Positions 47,287 through 57,870 of a stretch of 64,000 bases of DNA are shown here, piece by piece (positions within the stretch are counted from its first letter, which is position 1; the number at the start of each line of letters is the position of its first letter). Location: assembly GCF_002079055.1 (NCBI RefSeq), contig NC_047499.1, positions 62,001-126,000 of the forward strand. Direction: 5' to 3'. The DNA is from Saccharomyces paradoxus. Taxonomy: Eukaryota > Ascomycota > Saccharomycetes > Saccharomycetales > Saccharomycetaceae. Both the position numbers and the translations under genes were made by a program. The notes beneath the pieces were generated by a model that made no database searches, was not told the origin of the DNA, and saw only the letters and a list, made by a program, of their open reading frames with translations.

Positions 47287-50200
47287 ATGTCATCGGAAGA
47301 ATTCAAAGGACTTCCAATCAAACGAGATATTTCTTCCACTATTCATACTGACAGACCTCCTGCATTATCTGCCCCTCCATGCGTTGGTTCTACTGGAAAT
47401 GATAAGATACAAGTGCTGCCGATTCCCAAGAAATCTAGGACCATCAAGACCGATAAACCAAGGCCTTTCCTGTGTCACATCTGTACAAGAGGGTTCGTGA
47501 GACAAGAGCATTTAAAACGACATCAAAGAGCGCATACCAACGAGAAACCCTTTCTCTGTGTCTTTTGCGGAAGATGTTTTGCGAGAAGGGATCTGGTCTT
47601 GCGGCATCAACATAAACTACATTCAGCACTGGTTTCCAAAGAATCCATAAATTCCAAAGATAAAACTGAAATAGACGCTATCAACGATAAAAATATAATC
47701 CAGATCCAAGGCAATAAGCAAACAATTTTACCGACGCCAAGCAATCCTTTAGCGAAGACGGCAGCACAGTTAAAAAAGGCTGCCAAAGAGAAAAAAAACG
47801 GGAAGCAAGGCAAATTAGATATGAGTCCCTCATACAGTACCAATAGCCGTAGTGCAGACATTTCTTCCTCGGTGGGGAACTCATCAACGCCTACCGTAAT
47901 TGAAGAGGCAAACCCATCTTCGCATTTTCCCCCTCCAGATACAAATATTCCGACAAAATCTAAGAGGCATGCATCATTTTCAGCATCAAGCGCATTCACA
48001 TATAGTTCAGATAACTTCCAAAAGCTCCACCAACAAACGAAATCAGACTTCGATGAGCTACAGGAAAGTGTTCCTCACCAGGTCGGCTTTTCTACACCCC
48101 AGTTAACGGCACAACAACTTATAGAAAACGCTATTGAATCTGGTGTTGTAGATTTGGAAACCTTGGATTTGCCGCCTTTTTTATCATTAGATGGCTTACC
48201 GCCTGCGAGCTCAAGTGCGGCTGTAGCAGCATCCGAACAAATAGATATCTATCCTTCTTCTGCGACGGACACTATCTCAGGCACTAATACCACTCCAAAT
48301 CAAGCAGCAACAGCCCCTCCTTCTCAATTACCCATAGGAAGGGAAAGCAGCTCTTTGTTTTTGGCAAACACTCCCTATTTATCTGATTTTTTGACAATGG
48401 GCTCTTCCTACGGTGGTTCTGGAGGTTTTGTCAAATCTATTACTGCTGATCCTAGTTTGGATTATTTCAACTATAAGAACCATCCTCATTCAGATATAAG
48501 GCACAACAATAGTTCCAGTAGTATCAATAATAACGCTAATAAAAATAACAATGACCCAATTGAAAAATCTCAAAACAATAATAACGCAATCGATGAAGCT
48601 ATTGACGACACTGATATCCACGCTCACCACGCGGATGCTCATGATGACTCCTTCATAGAAAGTGAAGAGTGGCTCTCCAAGTTTATTATGGACTCTCAGA
48701 TTGATAATGATTTAAAACTAAATATAAGCCATTTTAACGATATAGGGTTTAACAATTTGCACTCTCAAAATCCTACGACCCATTCAGAACCAAGAAATAT
48801 GTATAATGAAAACAGAGACATACACCGATCTTCCAATACGTTCCATTCCGTATCGGAAAATATCTCTCCAAGAGAACAATTTTCCCTGTTTAAAGCTAAA
48901 CCAAACAAGGCCATTTCAAAATTTCTGTCTGACGAGAAAATTCCCTCCACAGCGTCACCTTCTTCGTCTGCTTCGCCAGTTCAGTTTGGTAAAAAAAATG
49001 TTGATATCAACGAATTTTTATTAGACGAGTCCGTTTCTAACTTATTCACTACTAGACAAATTGATTTATTCAAGAAAAATGTGAACCTATATTCACCATT
49101 ACTTCAAAATCAAAATGCAGTGTCACCTACAAATTCGACACCATCATTAAGCACACGGACTGTAGTGACAAAAATAAAGCCAGGGTGGATGGACTCCTCC
49201 GAAAAATTGGCTTTCTTTACAGAAAAGTTAAGAAATTTGATTATTAAAGAAAACAATCTAAAGTCTAATTTGTTCCCCACTGTTGACGAGCTGAATCATT
49301 ATGTCAATTTATATCAAGTGGAATTTCATAAGTACTTTCCCTTCATTCATTTATATTCAATTATACCATCAGGTGAAAATTATCCTTTAGTGATATCCAT
49401 AAGTATGATTGGTGCCCTTTACGGATTCCACTCCACACACGCGCTACTATTGTCCAAAATAGCAAGGAAGAGGGTGAGAATATTTCTAGAAAGCACTCGA
49501 AGCAGTCACGACAAGACACCAATTTGGCTAATGCAATCTTTAGTCTTACTAACGTTTACCAGTATTTTCTCCAATGATATGAATGCTTTTAGAACTGTGA
49601 ATACCCAAATAATAATTTTGGTTCAATTAATTAAAATCGCAAAGTTGAACTTCCCGTTAGAAAACTTCATCAAGCCACCGATCGAAAGTGACCATGTTTT
49701 GGAATATCAAGATAACCCCACTGTTTTGAACCAATTTAAAGCTCAATATAATACCCGGGAACAAATGAACAGAAATTTTAAATATTTTATCTTAGCTCAA
49801 TCAAGAATAAGAATATGCCACATTGTCCTCCTGATTTCTAACCTCTTCAAATCTTTAGTGGATTTCGATTGCTGTTTCCATTCCATTGATTTGAAATGTG
49901 GTGTTCCCTGTTACAACGAGGTGTTGTTCTTTTGCGAAAATTCGAAAGTTTGGAATGAGAACTTGACAAGATTCAATGTCGTTTTGGATTCCAAGTTTTC
50001 GCTAATTGAAGTTTCCAATGGTGAATCAAACTACGAGAAGTGCTTAATGTATTTATCAAACGGTAATCCCTATCTTTATAAAAACGCTAAGGTTTCATTC
50101 AAGACTTTGCTATCTTTACTGATCTCTATTCATGAAAAGATAAACATTGAGAGAGATGCGTTGAAAGATAGTTACGAAGGTGATTTCCATGCGAAAAATG

Positions 50201-51039
50201 TTCAATGGAGGATGCATTCAAGGCCCTTGGTTGCTACAATGTTAAAACACTGGGAACTACTTTACATCAAGAATGGTGGGGTATTGGCCCTCAATGACGA
50301 AAACCTGCCGATAATAAATACGAATCCGTCATTTAGATTGATAATTCCCTTGTATTTCTTCGCAAAACTAAGGAAATGTCTTGATATAGCCCCAACACTA
50401 AGATGCATTTGGAACCAGGATTGGAACTCGATGAATAGCTCTTTAGAAAAAGTTTGTTATGAGTGGGAATCATTACGAGAAGCCACAGAGTACGCCGTGT
50501 CCGTTGTTACTTTTTGGATTGACACGGTAACTATAATGAAAGGGAAATCGACGCAAACTCCAATCTTCACTATTACTTGTATTTTTGTTTCGATCTTAGT
50601 CATAGCTGGGTATATGAGGAGATTAGAAGACTTTGCACAAAACCAAAATAGTGATAGTATGATTGGTAGTTTGAAAAGTAGTGACAGGATTTTGTGGCTA
50701 AAAGCTTTCAAAGCTTTGAAGAGAATCGAATCACATTTATCTGAAAGAGAATATAAACTACAAACATTTGCTGAGTTTTTGAGGGTTCCAGATAATGGAA
50801 GTCTAGATATCGAGAATTTGGATTCTTCTCTAATAGAAAAAACTTTGAATCCTCATGATGCTAGCAATGAAGCGCTAGATATAATCACGAGAACAAGATT
50901 ATCATCGAGAACACTGTATTGCGGTGCTAGAATCCTTGGCGACACGCCAGTCTGGCCTGTATCTTTATTGTTTGCTCATGCCTTACAATCTAGGGCTATT
51001 TACAATATTAATCACAGGAAATCAGTAAACAACGTATAG
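47287..51039 (+). CDS. TDA9: Tda9, C2H2 zinc-finger transcription factor
   Basis: 1250 aa from the ATG at 47287 (MSSEEFKGL); the frame is open earlier but has only a TTG. Two adjacent C2H2 fingers occupy residues 63-112: Cys63, Cys66, His79, His83 and Cys91, Cys94, His107, His112. The recognition stretches VRQEHLKRH and ARRDLVLRH resemble those of Adr1, so a TTGGRG-like target is a fair guess. An Asn/Ser-rich region (about 390-450) is followed by a C-terminal fungal-specific helical domain (about 600-1000). The duplicate is RSF2, a regulator of glycerol growth. S. cerevisiae Tda9 is 1251 aa and linked to acetate metabolism. Confidence 0.94.
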   Translation: MSSEEFKGLPIKRDISSTIHTDRPPALSAPPCVGSTGNDKIQVLPIPKKSRTIKTDKPRPFLCHICTRGFVRQEHLKRHQRAHTNEKPFLCVFCGRCFARRDLVLRHQHKLHSALVSKESINSKDKTEIDAINDKNIIQIQGNKQTILPTPSNPLAKTAAQLKKAAKEKKNGKQGKLDMSPSYSTNSRSADISSSVGNSSTPTVIEEANPSSHFPPPDTNIPTKSKRHASFSASSAFTYSSDNFQKLHQQTKSDFDELQESVPHQVGFSTPQLTAQQLIENAIESGVVDLETLDLPPFLSLDGLPPASSSAAVAASEQIDIYPSSATDTISGTNTTPNQAATAPPSQLPIGRESSSLFLANTPYLSDFLTMGSSYGGSGGFVKSITADPSLDYFNYKNHPHSDIRHNNSSSSINNNANKNNNDPIEKSQNNNNAIDEAIDDTDIHAHHADAHDDSFIESEEWLSKFIMDSQIDNDLKLNISHFNDIGFNNLHSQNPTTHSEPRNMYNENRDIHRSSNTFHSVSENISPREQFSLFKAKPNKAISKFLSDEKIPSTASPSSSASPVQFGKKNVDINEFLLDESVSNLFTTRQIDLFKKNVNLYSPLLQNQNAVSPTNSTPSLSTRTVVTKIKPGWMDSSEKLAFFTEKLRNLIIKENNLKSNLFPTVDELNHYVNLYQVEFHKYFPFIHLYSIIPSGENYPLVISISMIGALYGFHSTHALLLSKIARKRVRIFLESTRSSHDKTPIWLMQSLVLLTFTSIFSNDMNAFRTVNTQIIILVQLIKIAKLNFPLENFIKPPIESDHVLEYQDNPTVLNQFKAQYNTREQMNRNFKYFILAQSRIRICHIVLLISNLFKSLVDFDCCFHSIDLKCGVPCYNEVLFFCENSKVWNENLTRFNVVLDSKFSLIEVSNGESNYEKCLMYLSNGNPYLYKNAKVSFKTLLSLLISIHEKINIERDALKDSYEGDFHAKNVQWRMHSRPLVATMLKHWELLYIKNGGVLALNDENLPIINTNPSFRLIIPLYFFAKLRKCLDIAPTLRCIWNQDWNSMNSSLEKVCYEWESLREATEYAVSVVTFWIDTVTIMKGKSTQTPIFTITCIFVSILVIAGYMRRLEDFAQNQNSDSMIGSLKSSDRILWLKAFKALKRIESHLSEREYKLQTFAEFLRVPDNGSLDIENLDSSLIEKTLNPHDASNEALDIITRTRLSSRTLYCGARILGDTPVWPVSLLFAHALQSRAIYNINHRKSVNNV

Positions 51040-51099
51040 ACTTTAGATAGATATTTCGCGCATCCGTATGTAACATTATAGTAGTTCTTTGGGTCAAAT

Positions 51100-51163
51100 T
51101 GAAAAATTTCATTATCTTTTCTTTTTATTCTTGGGGCCGTGAAAATAAAAGAGAATCGATGAG
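51100..51163 (+). promoter_or_regulatory. RRPE and PAC-like elements of DUS1
   Basis: TGAAAAATTTC at 51100-51110 matches RRPE and GATGAG at 51158-51163 matches the PAC core. They lie 150-215 bases before the DUS1 ATG. The same pair precedes UTP14, so DUS1 may be co-regulated with ribosome and tRNA biogenesis genes. Confidence 0.6.
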
Positions 51164-51313
51164 TTAAGAGAATGAAATAAATAAAAAGCAGGTAAAGCGA
51201 TCATTAAACTGTGCACACACACATATAGATTCCTAGCTCTCAAAGTGCTTTCATTTACACTATCTAGGTTTTTACAAGTCTGCAATAAGCTCAATAGAAA
51301 ATACCAACTGCAT

Positions 51314-52585
51314 ATGACTGAATCTGCCTTGAGTAGCGCCAGTAACGCTCTGATGCAGAAACTAACAGGTCGACAACTTTTTGACAGGATTGGCCGTCCT
51401 ACTAGAATTGTTGCACCAATGGTAGACCAATCCGAACTAGCATGGCGTATTCTGTCCAGAAGATATGGTGCAACCTTGGCGTACACTCCCATGTTGCATG
51501 CAAAATTATTTGCTACCTCTAAGAAATATAGAGAAGATAACTGGTCTTCCATAGATGGCTCTAGCGTAGATAGGCCGTTGATTGTACAATTCTGTGCTAA
51601 TGATCCCGAGTATCTATTGGCAGCAGCTAGACTAGTGGAGGATAAGTGTGATGCCGTAGATTTGAATTTGGGATGTCCTCAAGGTATAGCTAAAAAGGGA
51701 CACTATGGGTCATTTTTGATGGAAGAATGGGACCTAATACATAACCTAATCAACAACTTGCATAAAAATTTAAAAGTTCCAGTTACAGCAAAAATACGTA
51801 TATTTGACGACCGTGAAAAGAGTTTAAACTATGCCAAAATGGTACTGGACGCTGGAGCTCAATTTCTTACAGTACATGGGAGAGTAAGAGAACAAAAAGG
51901 ACAAAAGACTGGTTTAGCCAACTGGGAAACAATAAAATACCTAAGAGATAATTTACCCAAAGAAACTGTGTTTTTTGCCAACGGGAATATCCTGTATCCT
52001 GAAGATATTACACGTTGTATGGAACACATTGGCGCAGACGCAGTGATGAGTGCTGAGGGGAACCTATACAATCCTGGCGTTTTCAATGTAGGCCAAACTA
52101 AAGACAAGGACAAGGTATTTCCACGTGTAGATAAGATCATCAGAGAATATTTCCAGATCGTCAAAGAATGCCAAGAATCCAAAGCCTCCAAGACAGCAAT
52201 GAAGTCACACTTTTTCAAAATTTTGAGGCCTTTCTTACCACATCACACCGACATCAGGTCAACGCTTGCGACCATGAATGCAAAAGCTACATGGGAAGAA
52301 TGGGAAGAACAAATAGTGAAGCCTGTAGAAATAGTGGTGCAAGTAATATTCGAACAGCCAGATATCGAGATTAAGGATGAAATTATTATCGGCGAGAAGC
52401 AGTCATGGGGTGGATCATATAGAACTGTTCCATACTGGAGGTGCCAGCCATATTTTAGGCCTGTTAACGGTATCACCGGTGATAAAAGAGTTATGCAAGG
52501 CTTGACAGATGCAGACATAAACAAGAAACGTAAAGCTGATATGCCGCTAGAATCGGCCGACAAGAAGAAGGACATAAAGGCGTAG
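51314..52585 (+). CDS. DUS1: tRNA dihydrouridine synthase 1
   Basis: 423 aa from the ATG at 51314, the known length. Dus1 reduces uridines 16 and 17 in the D loop of tRNAs using FMN and NADPH. The TIM barrel (about 15-300) begins with RIVAPMVDQSELAWR. The catalytic cysteine is in VDLNLGCPQGIAKKGHYGSFLM, and FMN/phosphate contacts are in FLTVHGRVREQK and FFANGNILYPEDI. A helical C-terminal tRNA-binding domain and a Lys-rich tail follow. The reading frame is open upstream without ATG; see findings. RRPE and PAC-like motifs sit in the promoter. Confidence 0.95.
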   Translation: MTESALSSASNALMQKLTGRQLFDRIGRPTRIVAPMVDQSELAWRILSRRYGATLAYTPMLHAKLFATSKKYREDNWSSIDGSSVDRPLIVQFCANDPEYLLAAARLVEDKCDAVDLNLGCPQGIAKKGHYGSFLMEEWDLIHNLINNLHKNLKVPVTAKIRIFDDREKSLNYAKMVLDAGAQFLTVHGRVREQKGQKTGLANWETIKYLRDNLPKETVFFANGNILYPEDITRCMEHIGADAVMSAEGNLYNPGVFNVGQTKDKDKVFPRVDKIIREYFQIVKECQESKASKTAMKSHFFKILRPFLPHHTDIRSTLATMNAKATWEEWEEQIVKPVEIVVQVIFEQPDIEIKDEIIIGEKQSWGGSYRTVPYWRCQPYFRPVNGITGDKRVMQGLTDADINKKRKADMPLESADKKKDIKA

Positions 52586-52766
52586 AATAATTGCACCTGG
52601 TAAATAACCTATGTACGTCTCTTTGCTCTTTCTATTCTGTACTTTAAATATAGTTTTTATGCATGTATATTATCAATTCACAGAAAATGTTCAGCTCCGT
52701 TTTTATAGGAAAACTCTCTCCTAACTTACACTCTCGTATTCCAACCAGAGTTCGCCACAGAGAAGC

Positions 52767-53372
52767 ATGTCAGCCAATGTACAAGAAGCTGCAGACGCAG
52801 CCATAGAGCTAGCCAGTTTTGTTAAAGTTCCAGTGCCTGAACCACCAACTAGTTTGCAACAATTGATCAATGATTGGCAATTAATCAAGCACAGAGAAGG
52901 TGGGTATTTCAAGGAAACAGATAGATCTCCCTACACCATGGAATTGGAAAAACCGGAAAATGGAGGTTCAGGGAAGATTGAAACTGTAACAAGAAACCAA
53001 TCCACGCTGATTTACTACTTGTTGACCCCCGACAGCCCAATTGGGAAATTTCACAAGAATATCAACAGGATCATACATATCTTACAAAGGGGTAAGGGTC
53101 AATACGTTCTAGTGTATCCTGATGGTCAAGTGAAATCATTTAAGGTTGGTTTTGACTATAAGAATGGAGAAGTCTCGCAATGGGTTGTCCCCGGAGGTGT
53201 GTTTAAGGCAAGTTTTCTTCTGCCAAACGAAGAATTTGACAACGGCTTCTTGATTAGTGAAGTAGTGGTACCTGGTTTTGATTTTGAGGATCACACCTTC
53301 ATGAAAGGTGAAGATGAATTGAAACACCTTGTCGGACCCGAAAAGGCAGCTGAGTTAGCTTTCTTAGCTTAA
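52767..53372 (+). CDS. Cupin-fold protein of unknown function (orthologue of YML079W)
   Basis: 201 aa, as in S. cerevisiae. The family is the DUF985 cupins, related in fold to plant seed globulins and sugar epimerases; the yeast crystal structure is known but no reaction is assigned. Visible features are the N-terminal helix LQQLINDWQLIKHREGGYFKE, STLIYYLLTPDSPIGKFHKN (metal or ligand face of the barrel), QYVLVYPDGQVKSFKVG, and the acidic VVPGFDFEDHTFMKGEDEL. No signal peptide. The neighbours DUS1 and CPR3 run in the same direction but are separate transcription units. Confidence 0.93.
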   Translation: MSANVQEAADAAIELASFVKVPVPEPPTSLQQLINDWQLIKHREGGYFKETDRSPYTMELEKPENGGSGKIETVTRNQSTLIYYLLTPDSPIGKFHKNINRIIHILQRGKGQYVLVYPDGQVKSFKVGFDYKNGEVSQWVVPGGVFKASFLLPNEEFDNGFLISEVVVPGFDFEDHTFMKGEDELKHLVGPEKAAELAFLA

Positions 53373-53532
53373 ACTTTTGCAGTTAGTTTATTTTCAGAAT
53401 ATCCAATAAGAATTATTTCAGTCCTTTCGCACCGCGATTATCAATAATAAAATACTCTATATTTTCTCATATTTAATTTGTAAAGGAACAAACACAAAGC
53501 CAAAAGCAAACAACCACAAAGGTCTGCTTACC

Positions 53533-54081
53533 ATGTTTAAACGTTCCATCATTCAACAATCCCGCTTATTATCCAATTCTGTACCTAGATTGGGTAAGAA
53601 GGTGTTCTTCGACCCCGCCGTCAATGGAACCAAAATTGGCAGAATAGAATTTGAATTATATGATAATGTGGTTCCTAAAACTGCGGAAAATTTTAGAGCC
53701 TTGTGTACTGGCGAAAAGGGCTGGGGCTACAAAGGTGTGCCTTTCCACAGAATCATTCCCGACTTCATGATCCAAGGTGGTGACACTGATTTGACCAATG
53801 GTTTTGGGGGCAAATCCATTTACGGTTCCAAGTTCGCTGACGAAAACTTTGTCAAAAAGCATGACAAAGCTGGCCTACTATCCATGGCAAATGCCGGACC
53901 AAACACCAACGGGTCTCAGTTCTTCATCACCACTGTGCCTTGTCCATGGTTAGATGGAAAGCACGTTGTCTTTGGTGAAGTAACCAAAGGTATGGACATT
54001 GTCAAGACAATCGAATCATACGGTACTGCTTCTGGTAAACCAAGAGCTGAAATCGTTGTCGAGGAAGCCGGGGAGTTATGA
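53533..54081 (+). CDS. CPR3: Mitochondrial cyclophilin Cpr3
   Basis: 182 aa, as in S. cerevisiae. A peptidyl-prolyl cis-trans isomerase of the mitochondrial matrix, the yeast cyclophilin D, which speeds refolding of imported proteins and takes part in permeability transition. The N-terminus ([23 protein letters not shown]) is a basic, Ser-rich presequence of about 20 residues. The cyclophilin domain is complete, with catalytic [14 protein letters not shown] (Arg of FHR), [23 protein letters not shown] and the cyclosporin-binding tryptophan. Well-used codons suggest good expression. Confidence 0.96.
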   Translation: MFKRSIIQQSRLLSNSVPRLGKKVFFDPAVNGTKIGRIEFELYDNVVPKTAENFRALCTGEKGWGYKGVPFHRIIPDFMIQGGDTDLTNGFGGKSIYGSKFADENFVKKHDKAGLLSMANAGPNTNGSQFFITTVPCPWLDGKHVVFGEVTKGMDIVKTIESYGTASGKPRAEIVVEEAGEL

Positions 54082-54391
54082 ACGGTGAGATGAAGCTAAA
54101 GCCGTCCATGTTTCTAGCATATATGGTACGTGTATCTCTATGTCTACGAATTATATCTGTTAATAGTGTTTAATTTTATATAGGCCCGCTGGCTCATGAA
54201 AAATTCCACCCACTCTTGTTTTAGCTTACCTGGATCAGACTCTCGTCCTTCACTATTGACCAATGTTGGCGAATTTCCGAATCTTATTTTCGACAATTGA
54301 GTTCCAACATACGTTACAGAAAAAAATACAAAAAAGTGCAGCACTATCATAAGATAATCTGCGTCTGACATAAATCATAAATCAGTGGGGC

Positions 54392-54871
54392 ATGGGGATA
54401 TATTCATTTTGGATCTTTGATAGGCATTGTAACTGTATATTTGATAGAGAATGGACATTGGCGTCCAATAGCGCAAGTGGTACAATAAATTCCAAACAGA
54501 CTGAAGAAGATGCAAAGCTGCTGTACGGCATGATATTTTCATTACGCTCTATAACGCAGAAACTTTCCAAAGGCTCTGTTAAAAACGACATACGGAGTAT
54601 ATCTACAGGAAAGTATAGAGTTCACACGTATTGTACGGCTTCAGGGCTATGGTTTGTACTATTATCCGACTTCAAACAGCAGTCTTACACTCAAATTTTA
54701 CAGTATATTTACAGTCATATTTATGTCAAATATGTGAGCAACAACTTATTGTCACCATATGATTTTGCTGAAAACGAAAGTGAAATGAGAGGTCAGGGGA
54801 CAAGAAAGATCACCAATAGGAACTTTATATCCGTTCTTGAGTCATTTTTAGCACCAATGGTCAATCAGTGA
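54392..54871 (+). CDS. BET5: TRAPP complex subunit Bet5
   Basis: 159 aa, as in S. cerevisiae. Bet5 is a core subunit of TRAPP, the exchange factor for Ypt1, acting in ER-to-Golgi transport. It has the sedlin/longin-like fold: the opening strand GIYSFWIFDRHCNCIFDREW, YGMIFSLRSITQKLS, then YRVHTYCTASGLWFVLLSDF and YTQILQYIYSHIYVKYV. There is an insertion between the first strands typical of Bet5. The upstream gap to CPR3 is 310 bases, with nothing else seen. Confidence 0.95.
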   Translation: MGIYSFWIFDRHCNCIFDREWTLASNSASGTINSKQTEEDAKLLYGMIFSLRSITQKLSKGSVKNDIRSISTGKYRVHTYCTASGLWFVLLSDFKQQSYTQILQYIYSHIYVKYVSNNLLSPYDFAENESEMRGQGTRKITNRNFISVLESFLAPMVNQ

Positions 54872-55035
54872 GCGTGGAACATGAGCAGAAGAAAAACCAA
54901 AATAAATAGAAGAGATAAATTTCGTTCATCACTATATCTTTAAGGATAGATTAAGTAGTTTTACATATTTTTTTTAACTTCGTTTGTTAATACAAACTCG
55001 GATTTTGTTTGGGTCATAATTTTTGATTTGGGGGC

Positions 55036-57870
55036 TCAAATGTCATTCATAAAAAGGTCTGTCCAAAACTCATCATTTAATGAATTAACGCCCCATGCTA
55101 AGGAGTTAATATCCGTCAAATAATCGTTCAAGTTATCTACCGATGAACTAGGTGATGGTTTCATATTAGTTGAATCAGTGGAATTAGTCATACCATTTGA
55201 AATAAATGGTGGTGGCAATAGAGTTGACCCTACCAGGCCCTCTCGCTGTTCATGCGGTGACCCATTCATGTAAGAAGAGCTGTTGATATTCAAGTTCATG
55301 GCGGCAGTATCTTCACGAACTCTTGAATACACCGGCAACATTTCATCAGGCACTGTCGTTATGCTTTGGTTCGTATTATTGTCGATAAGTGGATGTTCTT
55401 CTTTTGGCATCTTTTGTTCCTCGGTTTCAGAGGCATTCATTGCCTTGGTACTCTCGTGGTCATTCCTTACTTCTTTTATGATTTGCTTTTCCTTTCGTTT
55501 CTCTCTCTCTGCATTATAGCGATCAGCAACATCAATAACCTTGTTTGCATAGGTTTGACAAAATAACGCAATAACGTACCTAAATTTGTAAAGAGAGTTA
55601 TTGAATGGATATAGTTCAGATGTTTTTTCTAAAAGATTGTTTACCCTTATTACCAGGGCAATGGCATCATCCGTCAGTGGCATTAAATCATGAAATGAAG
55701 GTATAGCGACTACAGAGTAGCGTAGCTTTAACAAAAGCATACCAACAGTATATATGATCCTGGAGGTATGGAATAATGGTAAGGAGGTAATTAAAATTGG
55801 CTCCAGTTTGGAAAACTCCTCAAGGGCAGATTTACAGCAACGATAGCATTTGACAAAATCATCCATTATCTCTTTGGGCAATTCGACTTTTTCATTTACG
55901 GTATGCGACATTTCTCCGATGAATACTGCAAGTTTATACTGATATAAATAAGCTTCTACAGAGTAATAAAATGCGATCACTCTTGGTCTGTTTCTGTCAA
56001 GTTTTGTAAAAATTTCTTGCAATTGCTTATGGTATTTTTCCATCAGTTTATTAAGATATTTTTTAGTAAAAATAGGATCATCGAATTCATCATCATTTAG
56101 ATCCCTCTCATGTAGGTGCGTGTGGATATTTTCTAAGACATGGTTCATTTTAGCAAACTGCACTAAGATGGGGTCGTTAGATGAGTCGAATAATAGTTTG
56201 TCGTTCTCATAATCTTGTGATTCTTTCGTCTCCTTAATTAAATCCTGGCAAGCCTTTTCAGTGACGTGACTCCAACGAGCTTGTATTGATTGGCGGAGGA
56301 AAATTGAAATGTTAAGTGCTGAAATATATACCAGTAAAGTTAAACTGGCGCCATTGCTGTAAAGCTCCAAAGGTGACTTAAACCTGTTTGGGTCCTCGTC
56401 GCTAAACATACCAAAGGATCTATTGACATAGGTAGGCCCCAAATCTCTAGTTAAACAGCAACAGATGTAATTAAATATATGATACCTTGTTTTACTTGAC
56501 CATTCAAAAAAATTATACCACAAACACAAGGTAGACAGTGACTCGATGATTTCGATAGATTTATTGTTGGCCTTGAAAATCTGATTTGTGATTAAATTTA
56601 GTACAAAACTATCAAGCTTCATTATCGTTCCTCTGGTGGTTTGTTTGGGTGTTAATACAATTGAAACACATGACATAATGACAGAAAATAAAATGGGTTT
56701 CTTCTTTCTTAATTCATCTACACTAACGTTTTCTTCGACCCTTATGAATGGCAATTTTGACAGATATGAAATCTCGGTCTTGTAAAGATGTAATCGTAGC
56801 GTCGCTTCTTCATGGGATATGATTCCCACTGATACGGGATCTGCTATTGTCGGTAAGAACATGCTTCTTTCAACAAGGTCATTCCACTGTTTTGACCATG
56901 TATCAAGCTTCATCGAAATGTCTCTAATTTTACCTTTTTGAGAAATAATCAGTGATTGTAGCTGCTTTCTGAACGACCGTGTCATATGCCTAGAATATGA
57001 TTTTTTTTGTCTTTTCACTTTGACGTTGTGTATTTGCTCATCACCCACAATATTAGGTCTAGGTTTGAGCAGCGCTTCGCTGTTGATGCTAGTAGGGACA
57101 GAAGAAATCGGTATGGGTGAGTTGTAGGTACTGTATATGACTGGCGCATCATTAACATTCGTACGTTCATTGTTAGATGCTAAGATTGTGGGATTTGTGG
57201 GGATACCACCATTCGATTTTGTAGAATCATTAGTGGTTATATCTCCTTTAGATGTGGTTTCGGGCTCCCTTACTCCGTATGAGGGCGGTTGGCTTAACGT
57301 TGACCAAAGGTCAGATAAACTTTGTTGAAGTCCAGGTAAAACTGTTCGAGAGTTTGGAACGTGTTTGGTATTCGCGTCGGAAGGGAAAATGGTGAGGTAA
57401 GACGTACCATCCTTCAAGCTTGATTCCTCAGAATCTGTTGGGACTTTGCTTTTGGTAGAGACATTTACCATTGGCGATTCAAAAGATGTAGGCGACCTTG
57501 ACCTAGGTTTTCTCTTCCTTGTCCTCTTTGAAAGATCAAATTTGCATAGCTTTTTGTGTTTCAGACACCTACGGCAAGGTTTCCTATAAATATCATTAGC
57601 ATCGGAAGGCTCGCATTTTTGCTTTAAAGAATGGCAGCATACACATGCAAATGAGTTTCTTTTGGTCTTCCCTTTTTCAGTAGTCTCTAGTTTTGTAGGA
57701 TACGAAAGCCTGGGGTCATCTTCGGAGCATCCTTCTATAATAGTTTGCGTAGCCTTATCTATGCATGGGACATCGGCGTTCGATGAAGCAATTTTATTGT
57801 CGGTCTTTGAACTACTTTTGTTGATTTCTTTTCCAATGGCAGTGCCAGTTATTGCAATCTGCGTGTCCAT
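55036..57870 (-). CDS. WAR1: War1, zinc-cluster activator of weak-acid stress genes
   Basis: 944 aa from the ATG at 57870, the known length; four more codons are open but start with TTG. War1 sits on the PDR12 promoter and switches on that efflux pump when cells meet sorbate, benzoate or propionate. The Zn2Cys6 cluster is complete: Cys76, Cys79, Cys86, Cys99, Cys102 and Cys109, with a longer loop between the third and fourth cysteines (SDANDIYRKP) characteristic of War1. A basic NLS (RKRKPRSR) follows. The middle holds the helical regulatory region, and the C-terminal activation region is Asn/Ser-rich and acidic at the end (NDEFWTDLFMNDI). Confidence 0.96.
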   Translation of the reverse strand: MDTQIAITGTAIGKEINKSSSKTDNKIASSNADVPCIDKATQTIIEGCSEDDPRLSYPTKLETTEKGKTKRNSFACVCCHSLKQKCEPSDANDIYRKPCRRCLKHKKLCKFDLSKRTRKRKPRSRSPTSFESPMVNVSTKSKVPTDSEESSLKDGTSYLTIFPSDANTKHVPNSRTVLPGLQQSLSDLWSTLSQPPSYGVREPETTSKGDITTNDSTKSNGGIPTNPTILASNNERTNVNDAPVIYSTYNSPIPISSVPTSINSEALLKPRPNIVGDEQIHNVKVKRQKKSYSRHMTRSFRKQLQSLIISQKGKIRDISMKLDTWSKQWNDLVERSMFLPTIADPVSVGIISHEEATLRLHLYKTEISYLSKLPFIRVEENVSVDELRKKKPILFSVIMSCVSIVLTPKQTTRGTIMKLDSFVLNLITNQIFKANNKSIEIIESLSTLCLWYNFFEWSSKTRYHIFNYICCCLTRDLGPTYVNRSFGMFSDEDPNRFKSPLELYSNGASLTLLVYISALNISIFLRQSIQARWSHVTEKACQDLIKETKESQDYENDKLLFDSSNDPILVQFAKMNHVLENIHTHLHERDLNDDEFDDPIFTKKYLNKLMEKYHKQLQEIFTKLDRNRPRVIAFYYSVEAYLYQYKLAVFIGEMSHTVNEKVELPKEIMDDFVKCYRCCKSALEEFSKLEPILITSLPLFHTSRIIYTVGMLLLKLRYSVVAIPSFHDLMPLTDDAIALVIRVNNLLEKTSELYPFNNSLYKFRYVIALFCQTYANKVIDVADRYNAEREKRKEKQIIKEVRNDHESTKAMNASETEEQKMPKEEHPLIDNNTNQSITTVPDEMLPVYSRVREDTAAMNLNINSSSYMNGSPHEQREGLVGSTLLPPPFISNGMTNSTDSTNMKPSPSSSVDNLNDYLTDINSLAWGVNSLNDEFWTDLFMNDI

